DNA of 64,000 nucleotides. Origin: Pseudomonas fragi. GTDB taxonomy: Bacteria > Pseudomonadota > Gammaproteobacteria > Pseudomonadales > Pseudomonadaceae. The DNA is taken from positions 4,278,001 to 4,342,000 of the forward strand of contig NZ_CP104861.1 in assembly GCF_025426255.1 (NCBI RefSeq), given 5' to 3'. Below the pieces are notes generated by a model, which was given only the letters and a program-made list of their open reading frames with translations, made no database searches and was not told the origin of the DNA. The translations under genes were made by a program, and so were the position numbers. The stretch's first letter is position 1; every line of letters starts with the position of its first letter. Positions 43,504-50,827 of this stretch are shown here, piece after piece.

Positions 43504-44880
43504 TTAAACGCCGCCTGCAGTCAACTTCTCGGGGTCGAGCAAGACCTCAAGCTGGCTGCGTGGCAGGTCGGTGTATTCGAGGGCCACATCAATCACCGGG
43601 CGGCCTTGTTGATAGGCGGTCTTGGCGATTTCGGCAGCCTTCTGATAACCAATGATCGGGTTCAGGGCCGTCACCAGAATCGGATTACGCGCCAGCGCTT
43701 CTTTAAGCTTGCCCTCGTTGACCTTGAAACTGGCGATGGCCTTGTCGGCCAACAGGCGGCTGGAATTGGCCAGCAGCTCGATGCTGCTCAGCAGGTTCTG
43801 GGCAATTACCGGCAACATCACGTTCAGTTCAAAGTTGCCGGACTGCCCCGCGATGGTGATCACCGTGTCGTTGCCGATCACTTGAGCTGCGACCATTGCC
43901 GTGGCTTCCGGAATCACCGGGTTGACCTTGCCCGGCATGATCGAAGAGCCCGGCTGCAAGGCCTCAAGCTCGATCTCACCCAGGCCTGCCAAGGGACCTG
44001 AGTTCATCCAGCGCAGGTCGTTAGCAATTTTCATCAGCGAAACCGCAGTGGCCTTGAGTTGCCCCGACACCGACACGGCCGTGTCCTGCGAGCCAATCAA
44101 GGCAAACAGATCTTTGCCCGGAGTGAATTTCACCTGGGTCAGGGCCGTGAGCTGCTGACTGAACAAAGCGGCAAACTGCGGGTGCGCGTTAATCCCGGTG
44201 CCCACCGCCGTACCGCCCTGCGCCAGCGATTGCAGCGCAGGCTGCAGATTGTGCAAATGTTCGATATTAGCCCTGAGCTGTTGCGCCCAGCCGTTGAGCA
44301 CCTGGCTCATGCGCACGGGCATGGCATCCATCAAGTGCGTACGGCCGGTTTTGACGTACTGATGAACCTGCTCGGCTTTGTGCTCGATAACCTGCACCAG
44401 ATGCGTCAACGCGGGCAGCAGTTGCTCGTGCAAGCCTAGAGCCGCGCTGACATGGATGGTGGTCGGGATAATGTCGTTGCTGCTTTGCCCGCAGTTGACG
44501 TGATCGTTGGGGTTAACCGGCTCACCCAGCAGCCGCGTGGCAAGGGTTGCGATCACTTCATTGGCATTCATGTTGGAACTGGTGCCCGATCCGGTCTGGA
44601 AAATATCCACCGGGAAGTGCTCCATAAAGTCACCGGTCAGCAGAATCTGGGCGGCCTCGACTATGGCCTCGCCCTGGGCAGCGCTGATTTGCTTGAGTTC
44701 AATGTTGGCTTGGGCGGCTGCGGCCTTGGCCAGAATCAGTGCGCGAATGAATTGCGCTGGCATGCGTTGATGGCTGATGGGGAAGTTGTCGACTGCACGC
44801 TGGGTTTGTGCGCCATAGAGCGCCGCCTCAGGTACGTGCAATTCGCCCATGCTGTCACGTTCGATACGAGTGTTACTCAT
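43504..44880 (-). CDS. fumC: Class II fumarase (iron-independent)
   Basis: 458 residues. QTQRAVDNFPIS near the start, TGSGTSSNMNANEV, SSNDIIPTT, and the signature GSSIMPGKVNP. Converts fumarate to malate without an iron-sulfur cluster, so it replaces the iron enzyme when iron is scarce. It overlaps fagA by eight bases. Confidence 0.95.
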   Translation of the reverse strand: MSNTRIERDSMGELHVPEAALYGAQTQRAVDNFPISHQRMPAQFIRALILAKAAAAQANIELKQISAAQGEAIVEAAQILLTGDFMEHFPVDIFQTGSGTSSNMNANEVIATLATRLLGEPVNPNDHVNCGQSSNDIIPTTIHVSAALGLHEQLLPALTHLVQVIEHKAEQVHQYVKTGRTHLMDAMPVRMSQVLNGWAQQLRANIEHLHNLQPALQSLAQGGTAVGTGINAHPQFAALFSQQLTALTQVKFTPGKDLFALIGSQDTAVSVSGQLKATAVSLMKIANDLRWMNSGPLAGLGEIELEALQPGSSIMPGKVNPVIPEATAMVAAQVIGNDTVITIAGQSGNFELNVMLPVIAQNLLSSIELLANSSRLLADKAIASFKVNEGKLKEALARNPILVTALNPIIGYQKAAEIAKTAYQQGRPVIDVALEYTDLPRSQLEVLLDPEKLTAGGV

Positions 44881-45268
44881 CAGGAAATCCTTGCACCAGT
44901 TCTGTTAAAGAAATTGAAGGCTCGAGCTCGCAGGTCGCCAACTGCCAGGCACAGCTTTGCCAGCGCTTGAGTCGGCAGTTACATAGGGCTTGGGTTTCGA
45001 GGTCGCGCAGCGGGCGCCACGCGTGGTCCAGACACTGAGTGCGCCAGTGCCACGGCAGCGCGGTATCGGTTGCGGTGTCCAGCAGCAGCCGGAAGGTAGT
45101 TACGGCAATCATCCACGGCGAGGTCGCCGTGCAGCCCGCAAGATAGCGGCCTTCAGCCAGATAATGCTCGATCAGGCGTGGCTCGTTCGGCGCCAGCCCG
45201 CAACGGATCTGGCGGCTCATCCAACGCCAGCTTTCTAGATACGGCCCTTCACGCAAGGCTGAACTCAT
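44873..45268 (-). CDS. fagA: FagA-like Fur-regulated protein
   Basis: 131 residues, first gene of the fagA-fumC-orfX-sodA operon. It has a high Trp and Cys content (SWRWMSRQIRCGL, CNCRLKRWQSCAWQLATC). Function unknown. A Fur box lies 16 bases upstream of its ATG. Named by operon position and shape. Confidence 0.8.
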   Translation of the reverse strand: MSSALREGPYLESWRWMSRQIRCGLAPNEPRLIEHYLAEGRYLAGCTATSPWMIAVTTFRLLLDTATDTALPWHWRTQCLDHAWRPLRDLETQALCNCRLKRWQSCAWQLATCELEPSISLTELVQGFPDE

Positions 45269-45283
45269 GACCCAAGCTCACTC

Positions 45284-45302
45284 GATAATGAGATTCATTA
45301 TT
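45284..45302. promoter_or_regulatory. Fur box
   Basis: GATAATGAGATTCATTATT matches the 19-base Fur consensus GATAATGATAATCATTATC at 15 of 19 positions. A second, weaker copy overlaps it up to about 45320 (GATATTGATTATC). It lies between fagA and a probable divergent small RNA and so can repress both when iron is present. Confidence 0.88.
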
Positions 45303-45324
45303 AAGCGATATTGATTATCAAAAC

Positions 45325-45393
45325 AAGCCTGATGATGGCTTAGAGCCCTGCTCCCGGATCCGCAAGGCCGCGATCATTGATCGCGGTCTTTTT
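45325..45393 (+). ncRNA. Candidate Fur-regulated small RNA (PrrF-like)
   Basis: On the plus strand a possible promoter (-10 TATCAA at 45316-45321, -35 near 45293) is covered by the Fur boxes. After about 40 bases containing GCCTGATGATGGC and GCCCTGCTCCC, a strong terminator follows (45366-45393) with no plus-strand gene to end. That layout, Fur box, short transcript, terminator, is that of the RyhB-like PrrF RNAs of Pseudomonas. I cannot align it to a known PrrF from memory, so the family call is an inference; the true 5' end may be further upstream. Confidence 0.55.
45366..45393 (+). terminator. Terminator of the candidate small RNA
   Basis: Stem CCGCGATC-ATT-GATCGCGG, extended by two pairs, followed by TTTTT on the plus strand only. 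Confidence 0.85.
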
Positions 45394-45570
45394 ATTGCCT
45401 GAGAAAAATCTCACTCCGCCGGTGGTGCTACTGCTGGCCATAGAAGTATTAGGAAAATCCTTACAAGTAATAGGGTCTCATCCCACATCCGTACTGCAGC
45501 CAGAAACCTATCATCTCCCTCGTATTCACTCAGTACCCACTGCAGCTTCCTACACCCTTAGAGGTTGCTG

Positions 45571-45756
45571 ATGGACAACAACACGATTTTTAATATTGAT
45601 GTTGGTAATCGTCTAACTACACCACCCACGGTTAATGGCACGGGTGCGGCCACTGCAAAAATAGATCTGTGCGCCGCATATATCAAAAGCGGCATATCAC
45701 TGGCGGCTGGCGCTGCCAATGCAAGCATGGTTTTACGTTTATTTACGACTAAGTAA
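45571..45756 (+). pseudogene. Fimbrial subunit C-terminal relic
   Basis: 61 codons. The end LCAAYIKSGISLAAGAANASMVLRLFTTK has the A-Y-x-K-x-G ... AG-x-A-N-A-S shape of the last strands of type 1-like fimbrial subunits. No signal peptide or N-terminal domain remains, and an in-frame stop lies just upstream. A fimbrial origin is supported mainly by the chaperone fragment that follows. Confidence 0.5.
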
Positions 45757-45814
45757 CAACAAAGAAAGACCTCTGCCTTTCCTTAACTTTCACACGCGCA
45801 CCGAGACTATTAAT

Positions 45815-45988
45815 ATGTTATTTCAAAGTTTGAACATAGTCGCCGTTCTGTTTACCGTGTTTCTGTACAGTCAAGCAGAGGCCTCAATTACGCTCAATTC
45901 AACCAGAGCAGTATTTGAAGGAAATAAAAAAGAAGCCAGTGTCATGGTGCGTAATCTGAGCAGTGACGCGATGGTACGACGGGGATAG
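45815..45988 (+). pseudogene. PapD-like periplasmic pilus chaperone N-terminal relic
   Basis: 57 codons: a signal peptide (LNIVAVLFTVFLYSQAEA), then SITLNSTRAVFEGNKKEASVMVRNLSSDA, the first strands of a PapD-like chaperone, including the Arg that anchors pilin C-termini (in STRAVF) and the VRN segment. It stops after about one sixth of the usual 240 residues, directly before REP sequences. No usher gene remains. Confidence 0.7.
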
Positions 45989-46042
45989 GCAGCTACTCCA
46001 TCCCGCTATCGCTCAACTATGACTAGCGGCGCAGTAAAACCT

Positions 46043-46128
46043 GTAGCCGCTGTCGAGGTACGAAGCTGCGAAAAGGGCCGAAGGCCCTTCAAATGCTGCG
46101 CAACCCATCGCAGCCTCGCTGCGGCTAC
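46043..46128. repeat. REP-family A inverted pair
   Basis: GTAGCCGCTGTCGAGGTACG at the left and ATCGCAGCCTCGCTGCGGCTAC at the right, with GGGCC-GAA-GGCCC inside. Confidence 0.75.
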
Positions 46129-46153
46129 GGTGTTTTTGCAACGATTGCGATCT

Positions 46154-46300
46154 GTAGCAGCTGACGAGTAGAACGAGGCTGCGTCCGAGGACAGAGTCCT
46201 CGTAAACCCGGCAATGGTTAAAACTCTGATATACCCAGGTTGTATGGTTTACGGCTGCTGCGCAGCCGGACGCAGCCTCGCGGAGCTCCTCAGCGGCTAC
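46154..46300. repeat. REP-family C inverted pair
   Basis: Copy of the element at 41297: GTAGCAGCTGACGAGTAGAACG on the left and GCCTCG ... GCGGCTAC on the right, with CGTAAACCCGG and TTTACGGCTGC inside. Confidence 0.75.
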
Positions 46301-46332
46301 AGAGTACGGCGCAAGCCCCATATGACTCGCGC

Positions 46333-47679
46333 TTAGCTACCCGCCACCATCATGCGTTCGATCAGCACCGAGCCGGTGCGGATGTTGCTGCGCAGTTCCA
46401 GATCGTTGCCCACGGCCACGATCTGTTTGAACATGTCGCGCATGTTGCCGGCAATCGTCACTTCTTGCACCGGGAACTGGATTTCGCCGTTTTCGACCCA
46501 GAAGCCCGCCGCGCCACGGGAGTAGTCGCCGGTGACCATGTTCAAGCCGCTGCCCATCAGTTCAGTGACAAACAGGCCGCGGCCCATGCGCCGGATCAAT
46601 GCGGCCTGATCCTCATCGCCATGGGTCACGAACAGGTTGTGCACGCCGCCCGCGTTGGCGGTGCTTGGCATGCCCAGCTTGCGCCCGGAGTAGGTGCTGA
46701 GGATGTAGGACACCAATTCGCCATCTTTGATAAACGGTTTGGCGTAAGTGGCCAAACCATCGTTATCGAACGACGAACTGCCCATGGCGCGCATCAAATG
46801 CGGACGCTCATCCAGGGTCAGCCATTCAGGGAAAATCTGCTGGCCCATGGTATCCAGCAGGAACGATGACTTGCGGTACAGGTTGCCGCCCGAGATTGCG
46901 CCCAGGAAGCTGCCGAACAAGCCACCGGCCAACTCGGCCGAGAACAGGACCGGCACTTCGCAGGTCGGCACCGGGCGTGAACCCAGGCGGCGAGCGGCGC
47001 GCTCTGCAGCGCGCTGGCCAATGGTTGCGGCGTCCATCAGCAGCTCACCCTGGCAATTGACGTCATACCAGTAGTCGCGCTGCATCTGGCCATCGCCTTC
47101 GGCGATCATCACGCAGCTCAGGCTATGACGGGTCGAAGCCGAACCACCGATAAAGCCGTTGCTGTTGCCGTATACGCGGCAACCCTGATGCGTGCTTAGC
47201 GTGGTGCCATCGGCGTTCTTGATCCGGCTGTCGGCCTCGAACGCTGCGGCTTCACAGGCCAGGGCCTTTTCGATGGCTTGCTCAGGGGTAATGTCCCAGG
47301 TGTGGAACACATCGAAATCTTTCAGGTCTCGAGCCATCAGGCTGGCATCAGCCAAACCCGAGCTTTCATCTTCGGAGGTGTGCTGGGCAATCGCCAACGC
47401 CGCGGCGACGGTTTCGCGGATCGCATCCGGGCCGGTGGCCGAAGTGCTGGCCGAACCTTTGCGCTGCCCCACGTAAAGAGTGATGCCAAAACCCTGATCG
47501 CGGTTGAACTCAACGGTTTCGACTTCGCGCTGACGTACCGAGGTCGACAGGCCCTGCTCCAGCGACACAGCTACTTCACAGGCACTGGCGCCCTGACGCT
47601 TGGCTTCGGCGATGATTTGCTCTACCTGCTCTTGCAGTGCCGACAAGGCCTGCGGGCCGACGCTTTGTACTGCACTCAT
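46333..47679 (-). CDS. pmbA: Metalloprotease PmbA (TldE)
   Basis: 448 residues from the ATG at 47679 (GGAG seven bases upstream). PmbA/TldE family: RQREVETVEFNRDQGFGITLYVGQRKGSAST, and the C-terminal GSGLNMVTGDYSRGAAGFWVENG. It forms a complex with TldD; only TldD carries the metal site. The pair degrades modified peptides and CcdA-like antitoxins. Both partners are in this window, facing each other across darP. Confidence 0.94.
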   Translation of the reverse strand: MSAVQSVGPQALSALQEQVEQIIAEAKRQGASACEVAVSLEQGLSTSVRQREVETVEFNRDQGFGITLYVGQRKGSASTSATGPDAIRETVAAALAIAQHTSEDESSGLADASLMARDLKDFDVFHTWDITPEQAIEKALACEAAAFEADSRIKNADGTTLSTHQGCRVYGNSNGFIGGSASTRHSLSCVMIAEGDGQMQRDYWYDVNCQGELLMDAATIGQRAAERAARRLGSRPVPTCEVPVLFSAELAGGLFGSFLGAISGGNLYRKSSFLLDTMGQQIFPEWLTLDERPHLMRAMGSSSFDNDGLATYAKPFIKDGELVSYILSTYSGRKLGMPSTANAGGVHNLFVTHGDEDQAALIRRMGRGLFVTELMGSGLNMVTGDYSRGAAGFWVENGEIQFPVQEVTIAGNMRDMFKQIVAVGNDLELRSNIRTGSVLIERMMVAGS

Positions 47680-47786
47680 GGTTTTCTCCACTCAAATTCT
47701 GTTTTCGGCAGGGCCGCCGAGCGACCGGGCCGGACAAGCGGCCCCCGACTGGTTATCATGGCGGCGTTTCTTTGCGGACTGCCACC

Positions 47787-48308
47787 ATGGTTGATTCTTA
47801 CGACGACGCCTTCGACGGCGAAAAAAGCAAATCGCAGGTCAAACGCGAGCTTCATGCTCTGGTTGATCTGGGCGAGCGTCTCACGACACTCAAGCCTGAC
47901 TTGCTGAACAAAATGCCCCTGACTGACGCAATGCGAAAGGCTCTGGCAGATGCTCCAAAACACACGGCCAATATTGCGCGCAAGCGCCATATGATGTTCA
48001 TCGGCAAACTGATGCGCGATCAACCGCTTGATGAAATTCTTGCTTTGATCGATCAAGTCGATGCCTCTTCTCGCCAGTACAACGAACGTTTTCACAACCT
48101 CGAGCGCTGGCGTGATCGCCTGATCGAAGGTGATGACGCAGTACTGGAAAAGTTTGTTGCCGAGTTCCCTGAAGCTGATCGCCAGCAAATGCGCTCGGTC
48201 ATACGTCAGGCCAAACACGAACTGGCTCAGAACAAGGCACCGGCTTCAAGCCGCAAATTGTTCAAGTACATTCGTGGGTTGGACGAGTCTCAACGCGGTC
48301 TGCGTTAA
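47787..48308 (+). CDS. darP: Ribosome assembly factor DarP (YjgA)
   Basis: 173 residues: DDAFDGEKSKSQVKRELHALVDLGERLTTLKPDLLNKMPL and HMMFIGKLMRDQP. Helps mature the 50S subunit. ATG at 47787 chosen; divergent from pmbA. It ends before a CCGGGA/TCCCGG hairpin shared with tldD. Confidence 0.92.
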   Translation: MVDSYDDAFDGEKSKSQVKRELHALVDLGERLTTLKPDLLNKMPLTDAMRKALADAPKHTANIARKRHMMFIGKLMRDQPLDEILALIDQVDASSRQYNERFHNLERWRDRLIEGDDAVLEKFVAEFPEADRQQMRSVIRQAKHELAQNKAPASSRKLFKYIRGLDESQRGLR

Positions 48309-48319
48309 GCCTCGTATCC

Positions 48320-48348
48320 GGGAGGGTTGCCTGGCAGCCTTCCCGGAA
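48320..48348. terminator. Imperfect hairpin, darP / tldD
   Basis: CCGGGAGGGTTGCC pairs imperfectly with GGCAGCCTTCCCGG; no T-run. Lies between the convergent stops of darP and tldD. Confidence 0.4.
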
Positions 48349-48355
48349 ACTTCCA

Positions 48356-49798
48356 TCAACCGCCCGTACCGCCAACAGTAATCGCGTCAATCTTCAGGGT
48401 TGGCTGCCCAACGCCTACCGGCACCGACTGTCCGTCCTTGCCGCATGTCCCCACGCCGCTATCCAGCGACAGATCGTTACCGACCATCGACACCTTGCTC
48501 ATCGCTTCCGGCCCGTTGCCAATCAGGGTTGCGCCTTTGATCGGGTAAGTGATTTTACCGTCTTCGATCATGTACGCCTCGCTGGTGGAGAACACGAACT
48601 TGCCGCTGGTGATGTCGACCTGACCGCCGCCCAGATTGGCGCAGTAGATGCCCTTTTTCACCGAGGCAATAATTTCGGCCGGGTCACTTTCACCACCCAG
48701 CATGTAGGTGTTGGTCATGCGCGGCATTGGCAGATGCGCGTAGGACTCGCGACGGCCATTGCCGGTGCGGGCCACACCCATCAGGCGAGCATTGAGTTTG
48801 TCTTGCATATAGCCCTTGAGCACGCCGTTTTCGATCAGAGTAGTGCACTCGGTCGGGGTGCCTTCGTCATCGACGCTGAGCGAGCCACGGCGACCGGCCA
48901 GGGTGCCGTCATCGACAATGGTGCACAGCTTGGAGGCAACCATTTCACCCATGCGGCCGCTGTAGGCCGAACTGCCCTTGCGGTTGAAGTCCCCTTCCAG
49001 ACCGTGGCCCACGGCTTCGTGCAGCAACACACCAGACCAACCAGAACCAAGGACTACAGGCATGGTGCCTGCGGGTGCCGGTACGGCTTCAAGGTTGACC
49101 AGCGCCTGACGCAGTGCCTCACGGGCATAACCCATGGCACGGTCGTCGGTGAGGAAATAGCGGTAATCGGTACGCCCGCCACCGCCATGCCCGCCGCGTT
49201 CGCGACGACCATTTTGCTCGACGATGACGCTGACATTGAAACGCACCAGAGGACGAATATCTGCCGCCAGGCCACCGTCAGTGGAGGCCACCAGAATCCG
49301 TTCCCAGACCCCGGCCATGCTCACGGTGACTTGCTGAATACGCGGATCGAGGGCGCGGGTAGCGGCATCAATACGCTTGAGCAGTTCGACCTTTTCAGCG
49401 CGGCTGATGACTTCCAGCGGGTTATCCGGGCCATACAGCTGGGCCACGTCCTGGGTGGTGAATGCCTGCACCGTGCCGTTTTGACCAGCGCGGGAGATGG
49501 AACGAGCAGCACGAGCAGCCAGCCCCAGGGCTTCCAGGGTGATCGCGTTGCTGTAGGCAAAACCGGTTTTCTCGCCAGACTGGGCGCGCACGCCTACACC
49601 CTGATCGAGATTGAAGCTGCCTTCTTTGACGATGCCGTCTTCAAGTGCCCAAGACTCGGAAATCTGGCCCTGAAAATACAGGTCTGCCGCATCGATACCT
49701 GGCCCGGCCAGGTCACCCAATACGCTTTGCAGACTTTCGATGGTGACACCGCCCGGTGCCAACAGGTGTTCGCTGACTGAGGTCAACAACTCGCTCAT
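48356..49798 (-). CDS. tldD: Metalloprotease TldD
   Basis: 480 residues from the ATG at 49798. The metal-binding HEAVGH motif (HExxxH) is in LLHEAVGHGLEGDF; the glycine-rich GGHGGGGRTDYRYF is also typical. Active partner of PmbA. Start moved two codons downstream of a GTG for a better ribosome spacing. Confidence 0.95.
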   Translation of the reverse strand: MSELLTSVSEHLLAPGGVTIESLQSVLGDLAGPGIDAADLYFQGQISESWALEDGIVKEGSFNLDQGVGVRAQSGEKTGFAYSNAITLEALGLAARAARSISRAGQNGTVQAFTTQDVAQLYGPDNPLEVISRAEKVELLKRIDAATRALDPRIQQVTVSMAGVWERILVASTDGGLAADIRPLVRFNVSVIVEQNGRRERGGHGGGGRTDYRYFLTDDRAMGYAREALRQALVNLEAVPAPAGTMPVVLGSGWSGVLLHEAVGHGLEGDFNRKGSSAYSGRMGEMVASKLCTIVDDGTLAGRRGSLSVDDEGTPTECTTLIENGVLKGYMQDKLNARLMGVARTGNGRRESYAHLPMPRMTNTYMLGGESDPAEIIASVKKGIYCANLGGGQVDITSGKFVFSTSEAYMIEDGKITYPIKGATLIGNGPEAMSKVSMVGNDLSLDSGVGTCGKDGQSVPVGVGQPTLKIDAITVGGTGG

Positions 49799-49864
49799 AC
49801 TCACTCCGTCTTGGCCCCCGCATCAGCATCTTTGAGTGCTGAACCCACGGGCCTGAAAATTACT

Positions 49865-49949
49865 GTGGGAGCCAGCCTGCTGACGATCCAGGCGACTCGG
49901 TCTGCCTGGCTCAGCGCAGTAATGTTTTCGCTGGCAGGCCAGCTCCCAC
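49865..49949. repeat. REP-family B-like degenerate pair
   Basis: GTGGGAGCCAGCCTGCTG on the left and GCTGGCAGGCCAGCTCCCAC on the right, a diverged copy of the element at 23713. Lies between the nitrilase stop and tldD start. Confidence 0.7.
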
Positions 49950-49978
49950 AAAAAATGCATCCAACCAAAACCGTGCTT

Positions 49979-50818
49979 CTAAACGCGCGTCTGCGCACCC
50001 TGCGAAAAAAATCGCCGATGGCTCACCACCGGCATGCGCGCCCTGATATCCGCCTGTTCGACGGAGTCACGCTCGGCCAGCAATACGCCCTCGCCTTGCG
50101 CCTGCTCGGCCAGCACCCGCCCCCAAGGGTCGATGATGGCAGCGTGCCCGTAGGTCTCGCGCGGGCCCGGATGAACGCCTCCCTGGGCCGCTGCAAGCAC
50201 GTAACACTGGGTTTCGATGGCCCTCGCGCGAATCAGAATGTCCCAATGCGCCGCCCCCGTCACGGCGGTAAATGCCGAGGGTGCAGTAATCAGCTCCGCG
50301 CCAGCGCTTCGTAACTCACTGTACAGCTCTGGAAAGCGCAGGTCGTAGCACACGGTCAGGCCCAGCTTGCCGACTGGAGTATCAGCCACCACCACTCGCT
50401 CACCATGAGCATAGTCGTCAGATTCACGATAACGACCACGACTGTCAGACACATCCACGTCGAACAAGTGCAGTTTGTCGTAGCGGGCCACTTGCTCGCC
50501 GTCAGCATTGATCAGCAGCGAACAGGCATTGACCTTGGCATCTGGCTGGCCTTCTGGCGGCAACGGTAACGTCCCGGCAACTACCCATAAGTTGAGGTCG
50601 CGAGCGGCCTGTTTCAACCATGGCAGGATCGGGCCTTCACCCAATGCCTCGGCGCGACCGATATCGGCAATATCACGACGGCCCATGGCGGCAAAGTTTT
50701 CAGGCAGTACGGCCAGTTGCGCGCCGCCAGCAGCCGCCTTTTCCAGTAGGCGTCGAGCCTGAGCCAGATTAGCCAGCACATCGCTCTGACTGACCATTTG
50801 AATCACTGCAAACGACAT
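49979..50818 (-). CDS. Carbon-nitrogen hydrolase (nitrilase family, Nit1-like)
   Basis: 279 residues with the Glu-Lys-Cys triad: Glu in LAVLPENFAAMG, Lys in RYDKLHLFD, Cys in LGLTVCYDLRFPE. Closest by shape to Nit1/YbeM-type deaminated-glutathione amidases that clear side products. Followed by yhdP upstream on the same strand, nine bases apart. Confidence 0.92.
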   Translation of the reverse strand: MSFAVIQMVSQSDVLANLAQARRLLEKAAAGGAQLAVLPENFAAMGRRDIADIGRAEALGEGPILPWLKQAARDLNLWVVAGTLPLPPEGQPDAKVNACSLLINADGEQVARYDKLHLFDVDVSDSRGRYRESDDYAHGERVVVADTPVGKLGLTVCYDLRFPELYSELRSAGAELITAPSAFTAVTGAAHWDILIRARAIETQCYVLAAAQGGVHPGPRETYGHAAIIDPWGRVLAEQAQGEGVLLAERDSVEQADIRARMPVVSHRRFFSQGAQTRV

Positions 50819-50827
50819 GACGCGCTC

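Larger units (their letters stand above)
45394..46042. other. Low-GC relic region between fagA and pmbA
   Basis: 649 bases with no intact gene. The first about 180 bases hold nothing I can support. Then come a pilin-like C-terminal fragment and a chaperone N-terminal fragment, both on the plus strand. It is visibly AT-richer than its flanks, suggesting a horizontally acquired fimbrial cluster that has decayed. REP elements begin at 46043. Confidence 0.6.

Noticed and set aside
45377..45571. 64-codon frame after the small-RNA terminator
   Set aside because: No ribosome site, no family resemblance, lies in decayed DNA.
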